Counted from the first letter of the stretch, positions 6,756 through 15,165 are shown. The stretch: 17,063 nucleotides of DNA from Saprospiraceae bacterium (GCA_016715465.1 JADKAA010000030.1:1-17063); one strand, 5' to 3'. Program-made: numbers and translations. Notes: generated by a model from the letters alone, not told the origin.

Positions 6756-6772
6756 TCTTCAAATAGTACAGT

Positions 6773-7807
6773 ATGGAATTAGGCATCGGCATGTTTGGCG
6801 ATAACCATTATGATAAGGATGGAAAACCACAGGCTCCCGGTCAACGGCTGCAGGAACTCATCGAAGAAATAAAACTGATGGATGAAGTGGGACTCGATTT
6901 CTTTGGCATTGGTGAGCATCACCGGCCTGACTATGCAGTATCTGCTCCAGAGATCATTTTAGCTGCTGCAGCCTCTGTCACGAAAAATATAAAACTCGGC
7001 AGTGCGGTGTCTGTTTTAAGTTCAGCTGACCCTGTAAAGTTGTATCAAAGTTTTGCCACGATTGATCTGCTCGCTAATGGCAGGGCAGAACTGATGGCTG
7101 GTCGCGGCAGTTTTATTGAGTCGTACCCTCTGTTTGGCTATAAGCTGGAAGACTATGATGAATTGTTTGAAGAAAAACTGGAACTGCTGCTGAAAATAAA
7201 TAAAGAAAATCCTGTTACCTGGAAAGGAAAACACAGGGCTGCATTAAAAAATCAACAGGTATTGCCCCGTGCTGTGAACGATCACCTGAATATATGGGTA
7301 GCGGTTGGCGGCACACCGGAATCTGTATTAAGAGCCGGTAAGTTTGGCTTGCCAGTGATCTTTGCCATTATTGGCGGTAACCCGGCACAGTTTAAACCAT
7401 TGTTTGAGTATTATAAGAAAGTGTACAATCATTTTGAACATCCTTTAGATAAGTTCCAGGTGGGTGTGCACATGCATGCATTTTTTGGCGATGATAGTCA
7501 AAAAACAGCTGATGAATATTATCCTGTCTACTCCTCGCAGATGGACAGGGTAGGCAGCAGCCGCGGATGGCCACCTTACCAACAACAACAATATGACATG
7601 GGAAGAGCGAAGAACGGGCATTTAATTATTGGTGATGCAAATGAAGCGATTGATAAAATCTTACAACTGCAGGAGCTGTTTGGTCTCACCCGTTTTTCTG
7701 CACACATGGATGTAGGCGGGCCTTCACATGCTTCGCTCCTGAAATCTATCGAGATATACGGAACTAAAATCGCCCCCAAAGTGAGAGAGGCGTTGAATAA
7801 AGCATGA
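6773..7807 (+). CDS. LLM-class flavin-dependent oxidoreductase
   Basis: Soluble TIM-barrel flavoenzyme of the bacterial luciferase-like monooxygenase superfamily; substrate unknown. The 344 residues have the normal length. Visible family features are the N-terminal strand MELGIGMFGDN, GLDFFGIGEHHRPDYAVSAP (the EHH signature of luciferase-like proteins), KLGSAVSVLSSADPVKLYQ, FATIDLLANGRAELMAGRGS, and WVAVGGTPESVLRAGKFGLP. The pattern fits the Atu2307/SP_0267-like subgroup rather than true luciferases. The frame is intact. The ATG at 6773 gives the family's expected first strand. It is monocistronic and converges with the TonB-C-like gene across a 76-base gap containing a hairpin. Confidence 0.92.
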   Translation: MELGIGMFGDNHYDKDGKPQAPGQRLQELIEEIKLMDEVGLDFFGIGEHHRPDYAVSAPEIILAAAASVTKNIKLGSAVSVLSSADPVKLYQSFATIDLLANGRAELMAGRGSFIESYPLFGYKLEDYDELFEEKLELLLKINKENPVTWKGKHRAALKNQQVLPRAVNDHLNIWVAVGGTPESVLRAGKFGLPVIFAIIGGNPAQFKPLFEYYKKVYNHFEHPLDKFQVGVHMHAFFGDDSQKTADEYYPVYSSQMDRVGSSRGWPPYQQQQYDMGRAKNGHLIIGDANEAIDKILQLQELFGLTRFSAHMDVGGPSHASLLKSIEIYGTKIAPKVREALNKA

Positions 7808-7831
7808 TAATGGAATTTGTTTAAAGGTCAG

Positions 7832-7861
7832 CAACGGGACATGTCGTTGTATATCCCGTTG
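7832..7861. terminator. Hairpin between convergent genes
   Basis: CAACGGGA at 7832-7839 pairs perfectly with TCCCGTTG at 7854-7861 around a 14-base loop, 25 bases after the LLM stop and 22 bases beyond the stop of the opposing gene. An A-run follows on the plus strand, so neither direction has the classical stem followed by T. A shared termination structure is likely from position only. Confidence 0.4.
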
Positions 7862-7883
7862 TTAATAGGAAAAAAAAATAGTA

Positions 7884-8471
7884 TCAATCTTTCGTTATTG
7901 TGAAATTGGTTCTTTTTACCACTTTACGTGGTTTCCCATTTCCAGTTAATACAGGATTCAGCCGCGGCGTATCAATGCTTAGCCTTTCTTTAACTTGTTC
8001 CTGGATATACTTGTTTTCCGGTGAAGGAAATACATTGGTTACCGTTACCTGTCCATCAAGGCCAATTTCGTAGTCAACCATCACATAATAATCTCCCTTT
8101 TTGATCTTTTTGGAGGTCATCACTTCCTGTTTCAAAGTGCTGATAACAGTGTCCATAAATTCTTTCCAGGTCTTATTATTGTCTTTCACTGCGGTAGTTT
8201 TATCCGTCTTGTTGTCGACAATGGCTGCAGCATCAGTCGCAACAGTAATGTTAGTTATGGAGGAATCCCTGGCTACCGTCAATGGCTTAGTTTTCACCGG
8301 TTCAACCGGTTTCTTTGTACTGGTATCAATTTTTGAACTCAGGTCATCACCTTTTTTGATCACAGTGCCTGAATCTGTTTTCAGTTTACCGCCATAAAGA
8401 GCATCTTTCAGAGATTGCGCATTGGTGGTAACGGTAGTTACTAGCAGTAAAAATAAAATCCCAATTTTCAT
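7884..8471 (-). CDS. Secreted protein with TonB C-terminal-like domain
   Basis: The start at 8471 is preferred over an earlier ATG at 8618 because it begins with a clean signal peptide (MKIGILFLLLVTTVTTNAQS, cleavage after NAQ). The longer form would bury this 49 residues in. The mature part has a low-complexity Lys/Thr/Asp linker to about residue 110. The C-terminal part reads DYYVMVDYEIGLDGQVTVTNV, then FPSPENKYIQEQVKERL, then LNPVLTGNGKPRKVVKRTNFTI. This follows the pattern of TonB C-terminal/energy-transducer-like domains (V.y.I..dG.v, then P.l.P....GkP). It lacks a membrane anchor of true TonB, so energy coupling is not supported. It is probably periplasmic. A palindrome at 8534-8549 lies upstream. 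Confidence 0.75.
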   Translation of the reverse strand: MKIGILFLLLVTTVTTNAQSLKDALYGGKLKTDSGTVIKKGDDLSSKIDTSTKKPVEPVKTKPLTVARDSSITNITVATDAAAIVDNKTDKTTAVKDNNKTWKEFMDTVISTLKQEVMTSKKIKKGDYYVMVDYEIGLDGQVTVTNVFPSPENKYIQEQVKERLSIDTPRLNPVLTGNGKPRKVVKRTNFTITKD

Positions 8472-8533
8472 AAAACCATTTATTTTAAAACCATGTTGTT
8501 CTCCGGAAGATTCAAAATGCAAGTTAAGCAGCA

Positions 8534-8549
8534 AAGATGTTAGCATCTT
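8534..8549. promoter_or_regulatory. Palindrome in the divergent intergenic region
   Basis: AAGATG (8534-8539), TTAG, CATCTT (8544-8549): a perfect 6-base inverted repeat between the starts of two divergent genes at 8471 and 8668. Its size and position suit a dimeric regulator, but it lies within a region that would be coding if the upstream ATG at 8618 were used. No regulator is encoded beside it. Confidence 0.35.
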
Positions 8550-8667
8550 CATAATCTTCCCCCGGTTATTAACACATAAAAAGGACAGCCCGGCTACAAA
8601 ACAAAAGAAATAGTACATTCACCCGCCTGCTCTATTGGGTTGACAGCAGCATAAATAATTACAAGTA

Positions 8668-9162
8668 ATGGCGAAAATTCCGTTAACAAAAGAAAGTGAG
8701 TTTATTGTAGGCGAGGAGAAAGTGCTGAATTATATAATGACAGCCTTTTTTATGGCCATTTTTCTCTATGGCTTGATTGATGCAGTAAAACGCCATTTTA
8801 TAAACATCGATTACCAGAGTTTTGTTTTTGCATTTGCCCTGGTACCGGCAATTTATTGCTTTCGAAGGGCACACAGTAGAAGGGTTTATATACGGGTCAA
8901 TAAAACAGGTATCTACAAGGATGAACAACTGGTAACCGGTTGGTCAACTCTTCTTAATGCCTTTATCACCCAGAAAGAAAAGACAGGTATTTTCAACATC
9001 GTTGATAATTTTATACTTGTTGTGGAATTTACAAAGGATGGTTCCCCGGAAGGATTCCGGCGAAAAATACCACTGACCAATACCCAGAACAAGTCGGAAG
9101 AGGAAGTGCTGGAAGCAGTGAAATTTTTTTGGTCAGTATACAGGAAGGAGGCCGGAAAGTAA
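8668..9162 (+). CDS. Small membrane protein of unknown function
   Basis: The 164-residue product has two predicted membrane segments: residues about 22-38 (YIMTAFFMAIFLYGLI) and about 51-65 (SFVFAFALVPAIYCF). A soluble C-terminal half follows, with alternating strands (RVYIRVNKTGIYKDEQLV, GWSTLLNAFI, FILVVEFT), a basic turn and a final helix (EEEVLEAVKFFW). Two N-terminal helices followed by a strand-rich domain with a tryptophan in the middle resemble PH-like membrane proteins. I would not assign the family firmly. It is divergent from the TonB-C-like gene. The ATG at 8668 is the only good start. No promoter match was found. Confidence 0.75.
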   Translation: MAKIPLTKESEFIVGEEKVLNYIMTAFFMAIFLYGLIDAVKRHFINIDYQSFVFAFALVPAIYCFRRAHSRRVYIRVNKTGIYKDEQLVTGWSTLLNAFITQKEKTGIFNIVDNFILVVEFTKDGSPEGFRRKIPLTNTQNKSEEEVLEAVKFFWSVYRKEAGK

Positions 9163-9506
9163 AATGCAATGACTTTTACATACGAAATGTCTGTTTTTGC
9201 ATATGGGAGAATACTTCAACAATTTAAATATTTTCCCGCCCTGGGATCGTAAACCGGCAGTAAGTAAAATCAATTTGCTAATATTTTGCCAACTTCCCTT
9301 TTATAACGTTCACCAGACTTTTACTGATGAATATAGACTGGTGAGGTCACTACTTTTTTTAAGAGCAGCAATCATCGTGGAAAATAAATTCCCTGTCTTG
9401 AGCAAAATCATTGGATTATCTACTCCCCGTCATTTTTATAGTACTGTGATAATGCTACCTTAACAACGGCATTTAATACTTTTTACATAATTGTAATCTA
9501 TTAGTA
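9163..9506. other. Intergenic stretch, no gene seen
   Basis: 344 bases between the small membrane protein and the M48 peptidase. An 88-codon frame at 9197-9463 has the look of untranslated AT-rich DNA (irregular hydrophobic runs, no start context) and I do not call it. A 7-base inverted repeat, TCACCAG (9310-9316) with CTGGTGA (9338-9344), is the only structure noticed. The promoter for the peptidase presumably lies near the end, but no consensus match is visible. Confidence 0.5.
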
Positions 9507-10310
9507 ATGAAAAAGATATTTTTCTTCCTTTTGTCTGCTTCCTTTTTCATCAGCTGTACAAAAAATCTTGTAACAGGCCGCAAGCAATTAGATTTGGTAT
9601 CGGAAACGGAATTACAAAACCTTGCCACGCAGGAGTACCAGACCTTTTTGAATAATAATAATGTAATAAATTCCAGCAACAACAGGGATGCTGAAATGGT
9701 GCGTCGTGTTGGGTCCCGTATTTCTGCTGCTATCACCTCATTTTACGATAAAAAAGGATATTCTGCTGTATTAGAAGGTTACCAGTGGGAGTTTAACCTG
9801 GTAGATAATAAAGAAGCCAATGCATGGTGTATGCCCGGCGGTAAAGTGGTTGTTTATACCGGATTGCTGCCTCTCACTCAAAACGAAGCAGGATTAGCTA
9901 TTGTTATGGGCCACGAAATTGCCCATGCCGTTGCACAACATGGTAGTGAAAGAATGAGCCAGGCCTTATTGCAACAATTAGGAGGGATTGCATTGCAAGT
10001 AGCTGTTGCTAATAAACCTGCAGAAACACAGAATCTTTTTATGACTGCTTATGGAATTGGCAGCACCGTTGGTGCTATATTGCCTTTCTCCCGTAAAGAA
10101 GAGTCAGAAGCAGATAAATACGGGCTATACTTTGCTGCCATGGGTGGTTACAATCCACAGGAAGCCATTCCTTTCTGGGAAAGAATGTCAGCAGCCGGGG
10201 GCGCAAAGCCACCTGAATTTTTAAGTACTCACCCATCTGATCAAACAAGAATGGAAAAAATTAATGGATATATGCCCCAGGCGTTAAAATACTATGACCC
10301 TGTAAAATGA
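9507..10310 (+). CDS. M48-family metalloprotease lipoprotein
   Basis: Zinc endopeptidase of the M48 (Ste24/HtpX-like) family, BepA/LoiP-type, probably acting in envelope protein quality control. The lipoprotein signal peptide ends in FFISC, making Cys17 the lipidation site. The zinc site is HEIAH at residues 136-140 (two His ligands, catalytic Glu137). The third ligand is Glu199 in the downstream EESEAD, preceded by the typical N-terminal stretch VTGRKQLDLVSE and MPGGKVVVYTGLL. STHPSDQTRMEKI near residue 245 is the standard family ending. The 267 residues match outer-membrane-linked members without a TPR extension. The frame and all catalytic residues are intact. No partner gene is adjacent; the DUF2007 gene follows 167 bases later. 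Confidence 0.95.
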   Translation: MKKIFFFLLSASFFISCTKNLVTGRKQLDLVSETELQNLATQEYQTFLNNNNVINSSNNRDAEMVRRVGSRISAAITSFYDKKGYSAVLEGYQWEFNLVDNKEANAWCMPGGKVVVYTGLLPLTQNEAGLAIVMGHEIAHAVAQHGSERMSQALLQQLGGIALQVAVANKPAETQNLFMTAYGIGSTVGAILPFSRKEESEADKYGLYFAAMGGYNPQEAIPFWERMSAAGGAKPPEFLSTHPSDQTRMEKINGYMPQALKYYDPVK

Positions 10311-10477
10311 TAGATGTCGCTATTGCCTGTTACAATCCTGGTGATCGTCTGCATCAACCACGGGAAATAGCTGAAATGCTGTTGACATTCTGTTCATTTA
10401 ATTTTTTTCAACATTTTTTGTAATTGAGACTGGTTAACAATAATTGTAAATATTTAATTCAAGATAAATTCTTTGTA

Positions 10478-10678
10478 ATGACACAAGACAAAACAATCGT
10501 TCTGCATACCTATACAGATATGCTGGAAGCTAAAATGATCCAGGACAAACTGAAAGAAAATGGTATTGATTCTTTTCTGAATGATGAAAATGTACTGGGT
10601 TTAGACCCGGTAGGAGGGGCAGAGCTTAGAATATTTGAAAAAGATAAAGAAGCTGCTGAAACAATTATCCGTGGTTGA
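10478..10678 (+). CDS. DUF2007 (putative signal-transducing) protein
   Basis: A 66-residue cytosolic protein starting at ATG 10478; an in-frame ATG at 10424 would add 18 AT-rich-encoded residues unlike the family. The pattern TIVLHTYTDMLEAKMIQDKL, then ENGIDSFLNDENV, then GGAELRIFEKDKEAAETII is that of the DUF2007 domain, a ferredoxin-like beta-alpha-beta fold of unknown function. It fits the common form: Ala-Gln/Met-x-Lys in the first helix, a Glu-Gly/Asn-Gly-Ile turn, then a strand with a conserved hydrophobic/basic ending. Same strand as the M48 peptidase, but the gap suggests its own transcript. Confidence 0.85.
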   Translation: MTQDKTIVLHTYTDMLEAKMIQDKLKENGIDSFLNDENVLGLDPVGGAELRIFEKDKEAAETIIRG

Positions 10679-10804
10679 TTGTTAAAAGTTAAGTTTATAG
10701 TAGTTTTTGATGTTATCATTCGTGGCTAACAGGAGCGGCTAGAGTATTCATTTCTGCTAATTAGAAAAGAAGTGATTAGTATAATGTTTTAATACCATAC
10801 AATA

Positions 10805-11521
10805 ATGAAGAATAACTTAAAAGACAAAGTGGCCTACATCACCGGGGGCAGTAAAGGCATAGGTTATGGAGTTGCCAAAGCAATGCTGGCCCGGGGAATG
10901 AGAGTGGCTATCACCAGCCGGAACTTAGAAGCTGCAAAAGAGGCCGCTGCCACATTGAGTACTGACCCTGCAAAAGTACTGGCATTAAAATCCAATGTAA
11001 GTTCCCTTGCAGATGAAGCAAAGGCTATTGCGGCAACCATCGGTCAATTCGGCCAACTGGATGTGTTGATTGCCAATGCCGGGGTAGGTCATTTTGATTC
11101 AATCGAAAACTTATCTGAAGCGGAATGGAATGAAACTATTGATACGAACCTGACAGGTGTTTTCCATAGCGTAAAAGCCAGCCTTCCTGCTTTAAAGCAA
11201 TCAAAAGGATATATAATCACTATAGCCAGCCTGGCCGGAGCCAATTTTTTTGAAAACGGGGCTGCTTATAATGCCAGTAAGTTCGGATTGGTTGGATTTA
11301 CCCAGGCGATCATGCTGGATCTGCGTAAGTATGGGATAAAAGTAACGACTATTATGCCCGGTTCTGTGGCCACTCAGTTTGGTAACCATATTCCTTCCGC
11401 AGCCGATGCCTCGAAGATACAACCAGAAGATATTGGCCAGCTAGTGACTGACCTGTTGCAAATGAATGCCCGGACCTTACCCAGTAAGATAGAAGTGAGG
11501 CCTTCTATACCGGTTAAGTAA
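10805..11521 (+). CDS. SDR-family NAD(P)-dependent oxidoreductase
   Basis: Classical short-chain dehydrogenase/reductase of 238 residues; substrate unknown. The Rossmann dinucleotide-binding motif TGGSKGIG is at residues 14-21, the structural NAG at 91-93, and the catalytic set Ser142, Tyr155, Lys159 (in YNASK). SRN at the end of the second strand (about residue 39-41) suggests NADP(H) preference. PGSVATQF follows the active site as usual. The length is typical and the frame intact. The start ATG at 10805 gives the common charged N-terminus (KNNLKDKVAYITGG). It stands alone, with a probable terminator 95 bases after the stop that it may share with the converging gene. It could be a 3-oxoacyl-ACP-reductase-like or sepiapterin-reductase-like enzyme. 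Confidence 0.94.
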   Translation: MKNNLKDKVAYITGGSKGIGYGVAKAMLARGMRVAITSRNLEAAKEAAATLSTDPAKVLALKSNVSSLADEAKAIAATIGQFGQLDVLIANAGVGHFDSIENLSEAEWNETIDTNLTGVFHSVKASLPALKQSKGYIITIASLAGANFFENGAAYNASKFGLVGFTQAIMLDLRKYGIKVTTIMPGSVATQFGNHIPSAADASKIQPEDIGQLVTDLLQMNARTLPSKIEVRPSIPVK

Positions 11522-11615
11522 AGGCTGCTATCAATGAATTTTTATAACAGGCAGTGATAATCAGTATGCAGGAAATGTTTAATCTGTTACCAGTTGCTGT
11601 TTTGATGAGGGATCT

Positions 11616-11651
11616 ATACCGGGCTACACCACTTGTAACCCGGGTATTTTT
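11616..11651 (+). terminator. Probable intrinsic terminator after the SDR gene
   Basis: ATACCGGG (11616-11623) pairs with CCCGGGTAT (11639-11647) with a single bulged C, around a 15-base loop. T-rich DNA follows immediately (TATTTTT to 11651). It lies 95 bases past the SDR stop and about 58 bases beyond the end of the converging minus-strand gene, so it may serve both. Confidence 0.6.
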
Positions 11652-11708
11652 GGCTATAACTAATAATATTCAATTATTCGTTTAGTTTCCACAGTGTTTG
11701 TTTGTGCA

Positions 11709-12509
11709 TTATTGGAAAAGGTCACTTGTCCTTTTGACCCAGTTCCCCATGGTATCAAACTGGTAATAGAACACTTTTTTTCTTTTGCCCACTACATTTA
11801 TCAATTCTCTTTGTGGGTTATAGGTTTCTGTAGTTTCAGTAGTTGTAGCATAGCTTCCATCCACTCTCTTAACGAGAATACTGATGAGCAGGTTCTCGTT
11901 TTCTTTTTGTAGGTATAGCTGCTATTGATCTTTACACCAAAAAGGCCATTCTCTTGCAAGCCGGTCAATTGTCCTTCTTTATTGTAGGTATAGATTTTGG
12001 GTAAGGCTGAGGAGTCATAGGCAAGTCTTCCGGATGGGTCGTACCCATATTTAACCGGTTTTCAACTTTAAGATTGGTAATGATTCCTGATTCAATTATT
12101 TGCTTCTGCTTATTGAATCTATACCTGTATACGATCTCTTCCATATCAGTTTCCCACACAGTGGTAAGATATGCCTCGGGGAATTTATATGTATAAGAAG
12201 TGGTGCCGGGAAACATGTTTTCAGGACCGGATGTGGATACTGATTTTATAAATCCTGCTGCATCAAATCTTCTGGTAATTGTATCTTTCCATTGGTTGAT
12301 CTCGAGCAAGGTCTTTACTTTCCCTTTCAGGTTTAAATGGTTGCTTCTATAGGCAAACGGAACTGGTTTAACGGAGCTGAATCCCAATTGATAGTATAAT
12401 GTTCCTGAGCATTCAGCACTGTTGCACAAAATAGATATGAAGTGATACAAACACTTTTAAAGAGTTTGATACCGGCACCGGTCAAAGCTGGCATGTATTT
12501 ACGAGTCAT
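11709..12509 (-). pseudogene. Frameshifted secreted YD/RHS-like protein
   Basis: Reading across three frame changes gives one coherent product. The start ATG at 12509 opens a signal peptide (KLFKSVCITSYLFC, then ATVLNAQ). In the next frame come LKGKVKTLLEINQW, TRRFDAAGFIKSVSTSG and VYRYRFNKQKQIIESG. In a third frame come KIYTYNKEGQLTGLQENGLF and SSYTYKK. In a fourth come ENENLLISILVKRVDGSYAT, RKKVFYYQFDTMGNWVKR and the stop at 11709. The recurring aromatic-rich strands with D..GN/EG turns resemble YD (RHS-type) repeats in short secreted Bacteroidota proteins. Breaks lie near 12345, at an A-run at about 11996-12000, and at A-runs near 11905-11912. About 266 residues if repaired. Sequence error is as likely as real decay. 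Confidence 0.7.
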
Positions 12510-12640
12510 AAAATATATTTTGAATGAGTTTCACCATTGTTTTTTACTTTAATTATTTACTTGAATAAATATAAAAAAAATGGAATAACTGCTGAATACC
12601 CTGTATTGGGTAGAAAAATCTCTTCGATTAAGATCTAGTC

Positions 12641-12681
12641 CAATAATATGTATTAGTATATTATTGACCTGAAGCTTCAGG
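12641..12681. repeat. Two adjacent palindromes between minus-strand genes
   Basis: CAATAATAT (12641-12649) pairs with ATATTATTG (12658-12666) around an 8-base loop. Immediately next is the perfect 14-base palindrome CCTGAAGCTTCAGG (12668-12681). Both lie downstream of the hydrolase gene and upstream of the YD-like gene on the minus strand. They could be a terminator plus operator, or part of a repeat element. Confidence 0.5.
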
Positions 12682-12780
12682 AATGAATTTTCAGGGTAAG
12701 GGCAAGGACTATTAATAGCGCCTCCTGTCGGTACCAATTTCATAATCTCGGATTACAAAATAAAGTAAAACGAGCTGAAT

Positions 12781-13538
12781 TCATTTTCGCAGCGAAAGGA
12801 GAAATTCGTCCAGGACAGTATTAAATGCGGCAGGTGTTTCCAGCATTGGCACATGTCCGCATTGATCGATCCAGTACAATTTTGAATGTGGGATCAGCTT
12901 TTTGAACTTTATAGCCACTTCAGGAGGAGTTACTCTTGTCATTTTTTCCCCAGATCAGGCAGCAATCTGTTTTTATGTTCAGTAGTTCTTTTTCCAGGTT
13001 ATGGTGGATAGTGGATTTGGCCAGCGATAATATCTGGATGACCTTCCGGCTGTTAACTACAGCAAATATTTCATCCACTAATTCTTTGGAGGCAATTTTC
13101 GGATCGAAAAAAAGTAAGTTCTGTTTTTGTTTTAATATAGTTGTAATCACTTCTTTTTGGGAAACGTATCACCCATTCCACTTTCATACAAGCCGGAACT
13201 TCCACTGAGAATTAAAGAAGTAATTTTTTCAGGATGATTCAATGCGTATAAAAGGGCAATATGACCGCCCATAGAATTGCCCAGTAAATGGAATTGGTCC
13301 AGCGACAATTCTGTTGTTAGCTCATCCAGGAATTCAGTGAGTGAAAAAATACTGATGGACATTCCTTTTTCAAAAAAGGGGAAAACCGGAACAATGACCC
13401 GGTAAGATTGTTTCAGGTGGTTAATGAGGGGTTCAAAGTTTTAACAGACCCAAATAAACCATATAAAAGGATGATCGGTTCACCGCAACCTGCCTCTACG
13501 TAGTTTTTATTAGTATCAACAGTCAATGAATTGTTCAT
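12781..13538 (-). pseudogene. Frameshifted alpha/beta hydrolase
   Basis: Soluble serine hydrolase of the alpha/beta fold; substrate unknown. Joining four frames restores a complete enzyme of about 252 residues. The start ATG is at 13538 (MNNSLTVDTNKNYVEAGCGE), with the oxyanion-hole strand IILLYGLFGS. Next comes FEPLINHLKQSYRVIVPVFP, then the nucleophile elbow LLGNSMGG and IALLYALNHPEKITSLILSG. The third frame gives VDEIFAVVN and CCLIWGKND (the acid-residue strand). The last gives TPPEVAIKFKKLIP and CGHVPMLETP with the catalytic histidine, ending at 12781. Breaks are near 13430-13440, 13145-13155 (T-run) and 12935-12948 (T/C-run). All catalytic elements survive, so decay must be very recent or the breaks are sequencing errors. 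Confidence 0.85.
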
Positions 13539-13618
13539 AAACTCCCATTTACTTGTCCAGCTTAGCAGATCGGTTATTTAATTAACACTTTCCATCGCTA
13601 AATTAAATTTGCCGGAAC

Positions 13619-13642
13619 CCTTTCAACGTTGAAACTGAAAGG
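13619..13642. promoter_or_regulatory. Nested palindromes in a divergent intergenic region
   Basis: TTTCAACGTTGAAA (13621-13634) is a perfect 14-base palindrome. Overlapping it, CCTTTCA (13619-13625) pairs with TGAAAGG (13636-13642), giving two alternative hairpins or operator half-sites. It lies 81 bases upstream of the hydrolase start and about 170 bases upstream of the DinB-type gene, which point away from each other. A regulator-binding site is plausible; nothing identifies the protein. Confidence 0.45.
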
Positions 13643-13811
13643 TTGAAAAGTAGTAAATTTATATTATATACATAATGACTTGACTACATTCTTCTTTTTA
13701 AACCTGTAGCCGTTGTTAGATTGATTTTGTTTGTACCTGCGAATAATTAGAAAAATCATGATTACAGTGCTGAAAGAATTAATATATTTATGTACCACAA
13801 AAAAGAACGTT

Positions 13812-14313
13812 ATGTCAATCGGTAAAAAATTTTGGTCAGAATTGCAGCAGGAAGCTGCCAATACCCGCAGGTTATTAGCAGTTGTGCCTTTTGATAAGGC
13901 AGACTTTAAGCCACACGAAAAGTCAATGACCCTAAAACGTCTGGCCAGCCATGTAGCTGAGATAAATGGTTGGTGGAAAGAGTGCCTGGTTCATGATGAA
14001 CTGGATTTTGCAAAAGATGCGGGTACTCCAAAAGAGTATCATTCAACAGAAGATATTGTTGCCTGGCATGATGAACTGGTGGCAAAAGCGGAAATAATTT
14101 TAAATCATACACCAGATGAAGAGTTTGCCAAACCCTGACAATGCGGCAGGGTGAAATGATATTTTTTACTTTACCCAAAGCTGAGGTAGTACGCACCTGG
14201 TGCCTGAATCATCTTTATCATCACCGCGGGCAATTGACCGTTTATCTCGGTTATTAAATATTCCACTGCCGGGAATGTATGGACCGACAGCAGATGACCA
14301 GGGATGTAACTAA
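13812..14313 (+). pseudogene. Frameshifted DinB-family protein
   Basis: Member of the DinB four-helix-bundle superfamily, metal-binding proteins often linked to thiol transfer; specific role unknown. The ATG at 13812 (MSIGKKFWSELQQEA) is preferred over 13731 because it starts the family's first helix. The first frame gives MTLKRLASHVAEINGWW with the first metal-ligand-type histidine, and ends at 14138 after EEFAKP. One base over, WTMRQGEMIFFTLPKAEVV leads to NHLYHHRGQLTVYL with the second histidine group. After a further one-base change, RLLNIPLPGMYGPTADDQG ends at 14313. Restoring one G near 14126 and one C near 14248 gives an intact protein of about 167 residues. Either two sequencing deletions or a recent pseudogene. 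Confidence 0.85.
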
Positions 14314-14652
14314 TATTTCAGTAAATCAATTTCAGGTTAGTTTCTATAGCCAGGCTTATGATAGGACCCCCCCCCCCCCCCCCCCCGCCCCCCCCCCCCC
14401 CCGCCCGCCCCCGGTGTCTTTCAAAAAATTTTGAATCCTGCTTACGGATCCACTACTTCAGGCCAACTATTAAGGAATTTTGTTCCGGTCTAGCATTATG
14501 CATCCTTTTAATAAAACGGAAAACCATGGTATCTTGAGTAGCCCTTAAAGCCTGTGCCGTTTAAGTCAGGTAGTTGACTAGAATAAAATTAATTTAAAAT
14601 ACACTGGATAAATAGTTGTATCTTCTGTTTAATTTTAACCAAAACAATTATT
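14314..14652. other. Intergenic stretch with poly-C tract, no gene seen
   Basis: 339 bases between the DinB-like gene and the glycine-rich membrane protein. It contains the C tract at 14367-14412 and, just after it, the inverted repeat TTCAAAA (14420-14426) with TTTTGAA (14429-14435). The rest has stops in all frames that I read and no family resemblance. An AT-rich stretch at 14580-14650 presumably holds the promoter of the next gene, but no consensus was found. Confidence 0.5.
14367..14412. repeat. Poly-C tract, 46 bases with three G
   Basis: A nearly pure C run, broken only by G at 14387, 14403 and 14407, in otherwise AT-rich intergenic DNA. Such length is rare in bacterial chromosomes and lies amid many single-base frame breaks. 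An assembly or read artefact, or a mis-joined junction, is the first explanation. A true hypermutable tract is possible. Confidence 0.9.
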
Positions 14653-14929
14653 ATGGATATACTTCCTTTACTCATTCAGTTAGCTTCCGGTGCAGTCGGA
14701 GGTAATGTTGCCGGTAAATTGATACCCAAATTATCATTGGGAAATATTGGTAATTCTATTGTTGGTATCCTTGGTGGAGGGCCTTGGCGGGCAATTGCTG
14801 GGCATGCTCGGTTTGGGTGGCGTTGCAGAGGGTGGTGGTATGGATATTAACAGTATTGTCAGCAGTGTAGCCGCAGGTGGTGTTGGTGGAGGGGTGCTGA
14901 TGGCTATTGTGGGTTTTGTAAAGGGTTAA
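14653..14929 (+). pseudogene. Glycine-rich small membrane protein, one frameshift
   Basis: The first frame encodes MDILPLLIQLASGAVGGNVA, then LSLGNIGNSIVGILGGG. One base over, LGGQLLGMLGLGGVAEGGG, MDINSIVSSVAAGGVGGG and VLMAIVGFVKG follow to the stop at 14929. The joint is at GGAGGGCCTTGG (about 14776-14787), where one extra C accounts for the shift. Repaired, it is about 91 residues with two or three glycine-zipper membrane stretches and no signal peptide. I know similar small Gly-rich proteins in many bacteria but no function. A normal start and stop suggest that the locus is a real gene. Confidence 0.65.
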
Positions 14930-15165
14930 TGAATAAGAAGTGAAATTCACTTTCCATTTTGGCAGATTTCGTAAAAAGGATTTGCTGTGGTTTTGTTTTG
15001 ATCCCGGCATGGCTTCTTAAAGTCTCCTGCAACAACTTCAGCAACTAAATACTATTTACGCTATTGTAAAGAATACCGGATTTCATTAGTAATATATTTC
15101 CCTTCTTCACCACCTGTATTTAATTATTTTTTTAATATTTGCAGTAAATAAATGCCAGCTTCACT

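Noticed and set aside
8472..8618. Longer start (ATG 8618) for the TonB-C-like protein
   Set aside because: It would place a perfect signal peptide 49 residues into the protein.
9197..9463. 88-codon frame before the M48 peptidase
   Set aside because: No recognisable pattern, no start signals, composition like intergenic DNA.
10468..10475. ATTCTTTG just before the DUF2007 start as a -7 box for a leaderless transcript
   Set aside because: First base of the TA is wrong and no TTTG box lies at the right distance upstream.
12549..12743. 64-codon minus-strand frame between two minus genes
   Set aside because: It covers the palindrome cluster, has no family pattern and fits AT-rich chance.
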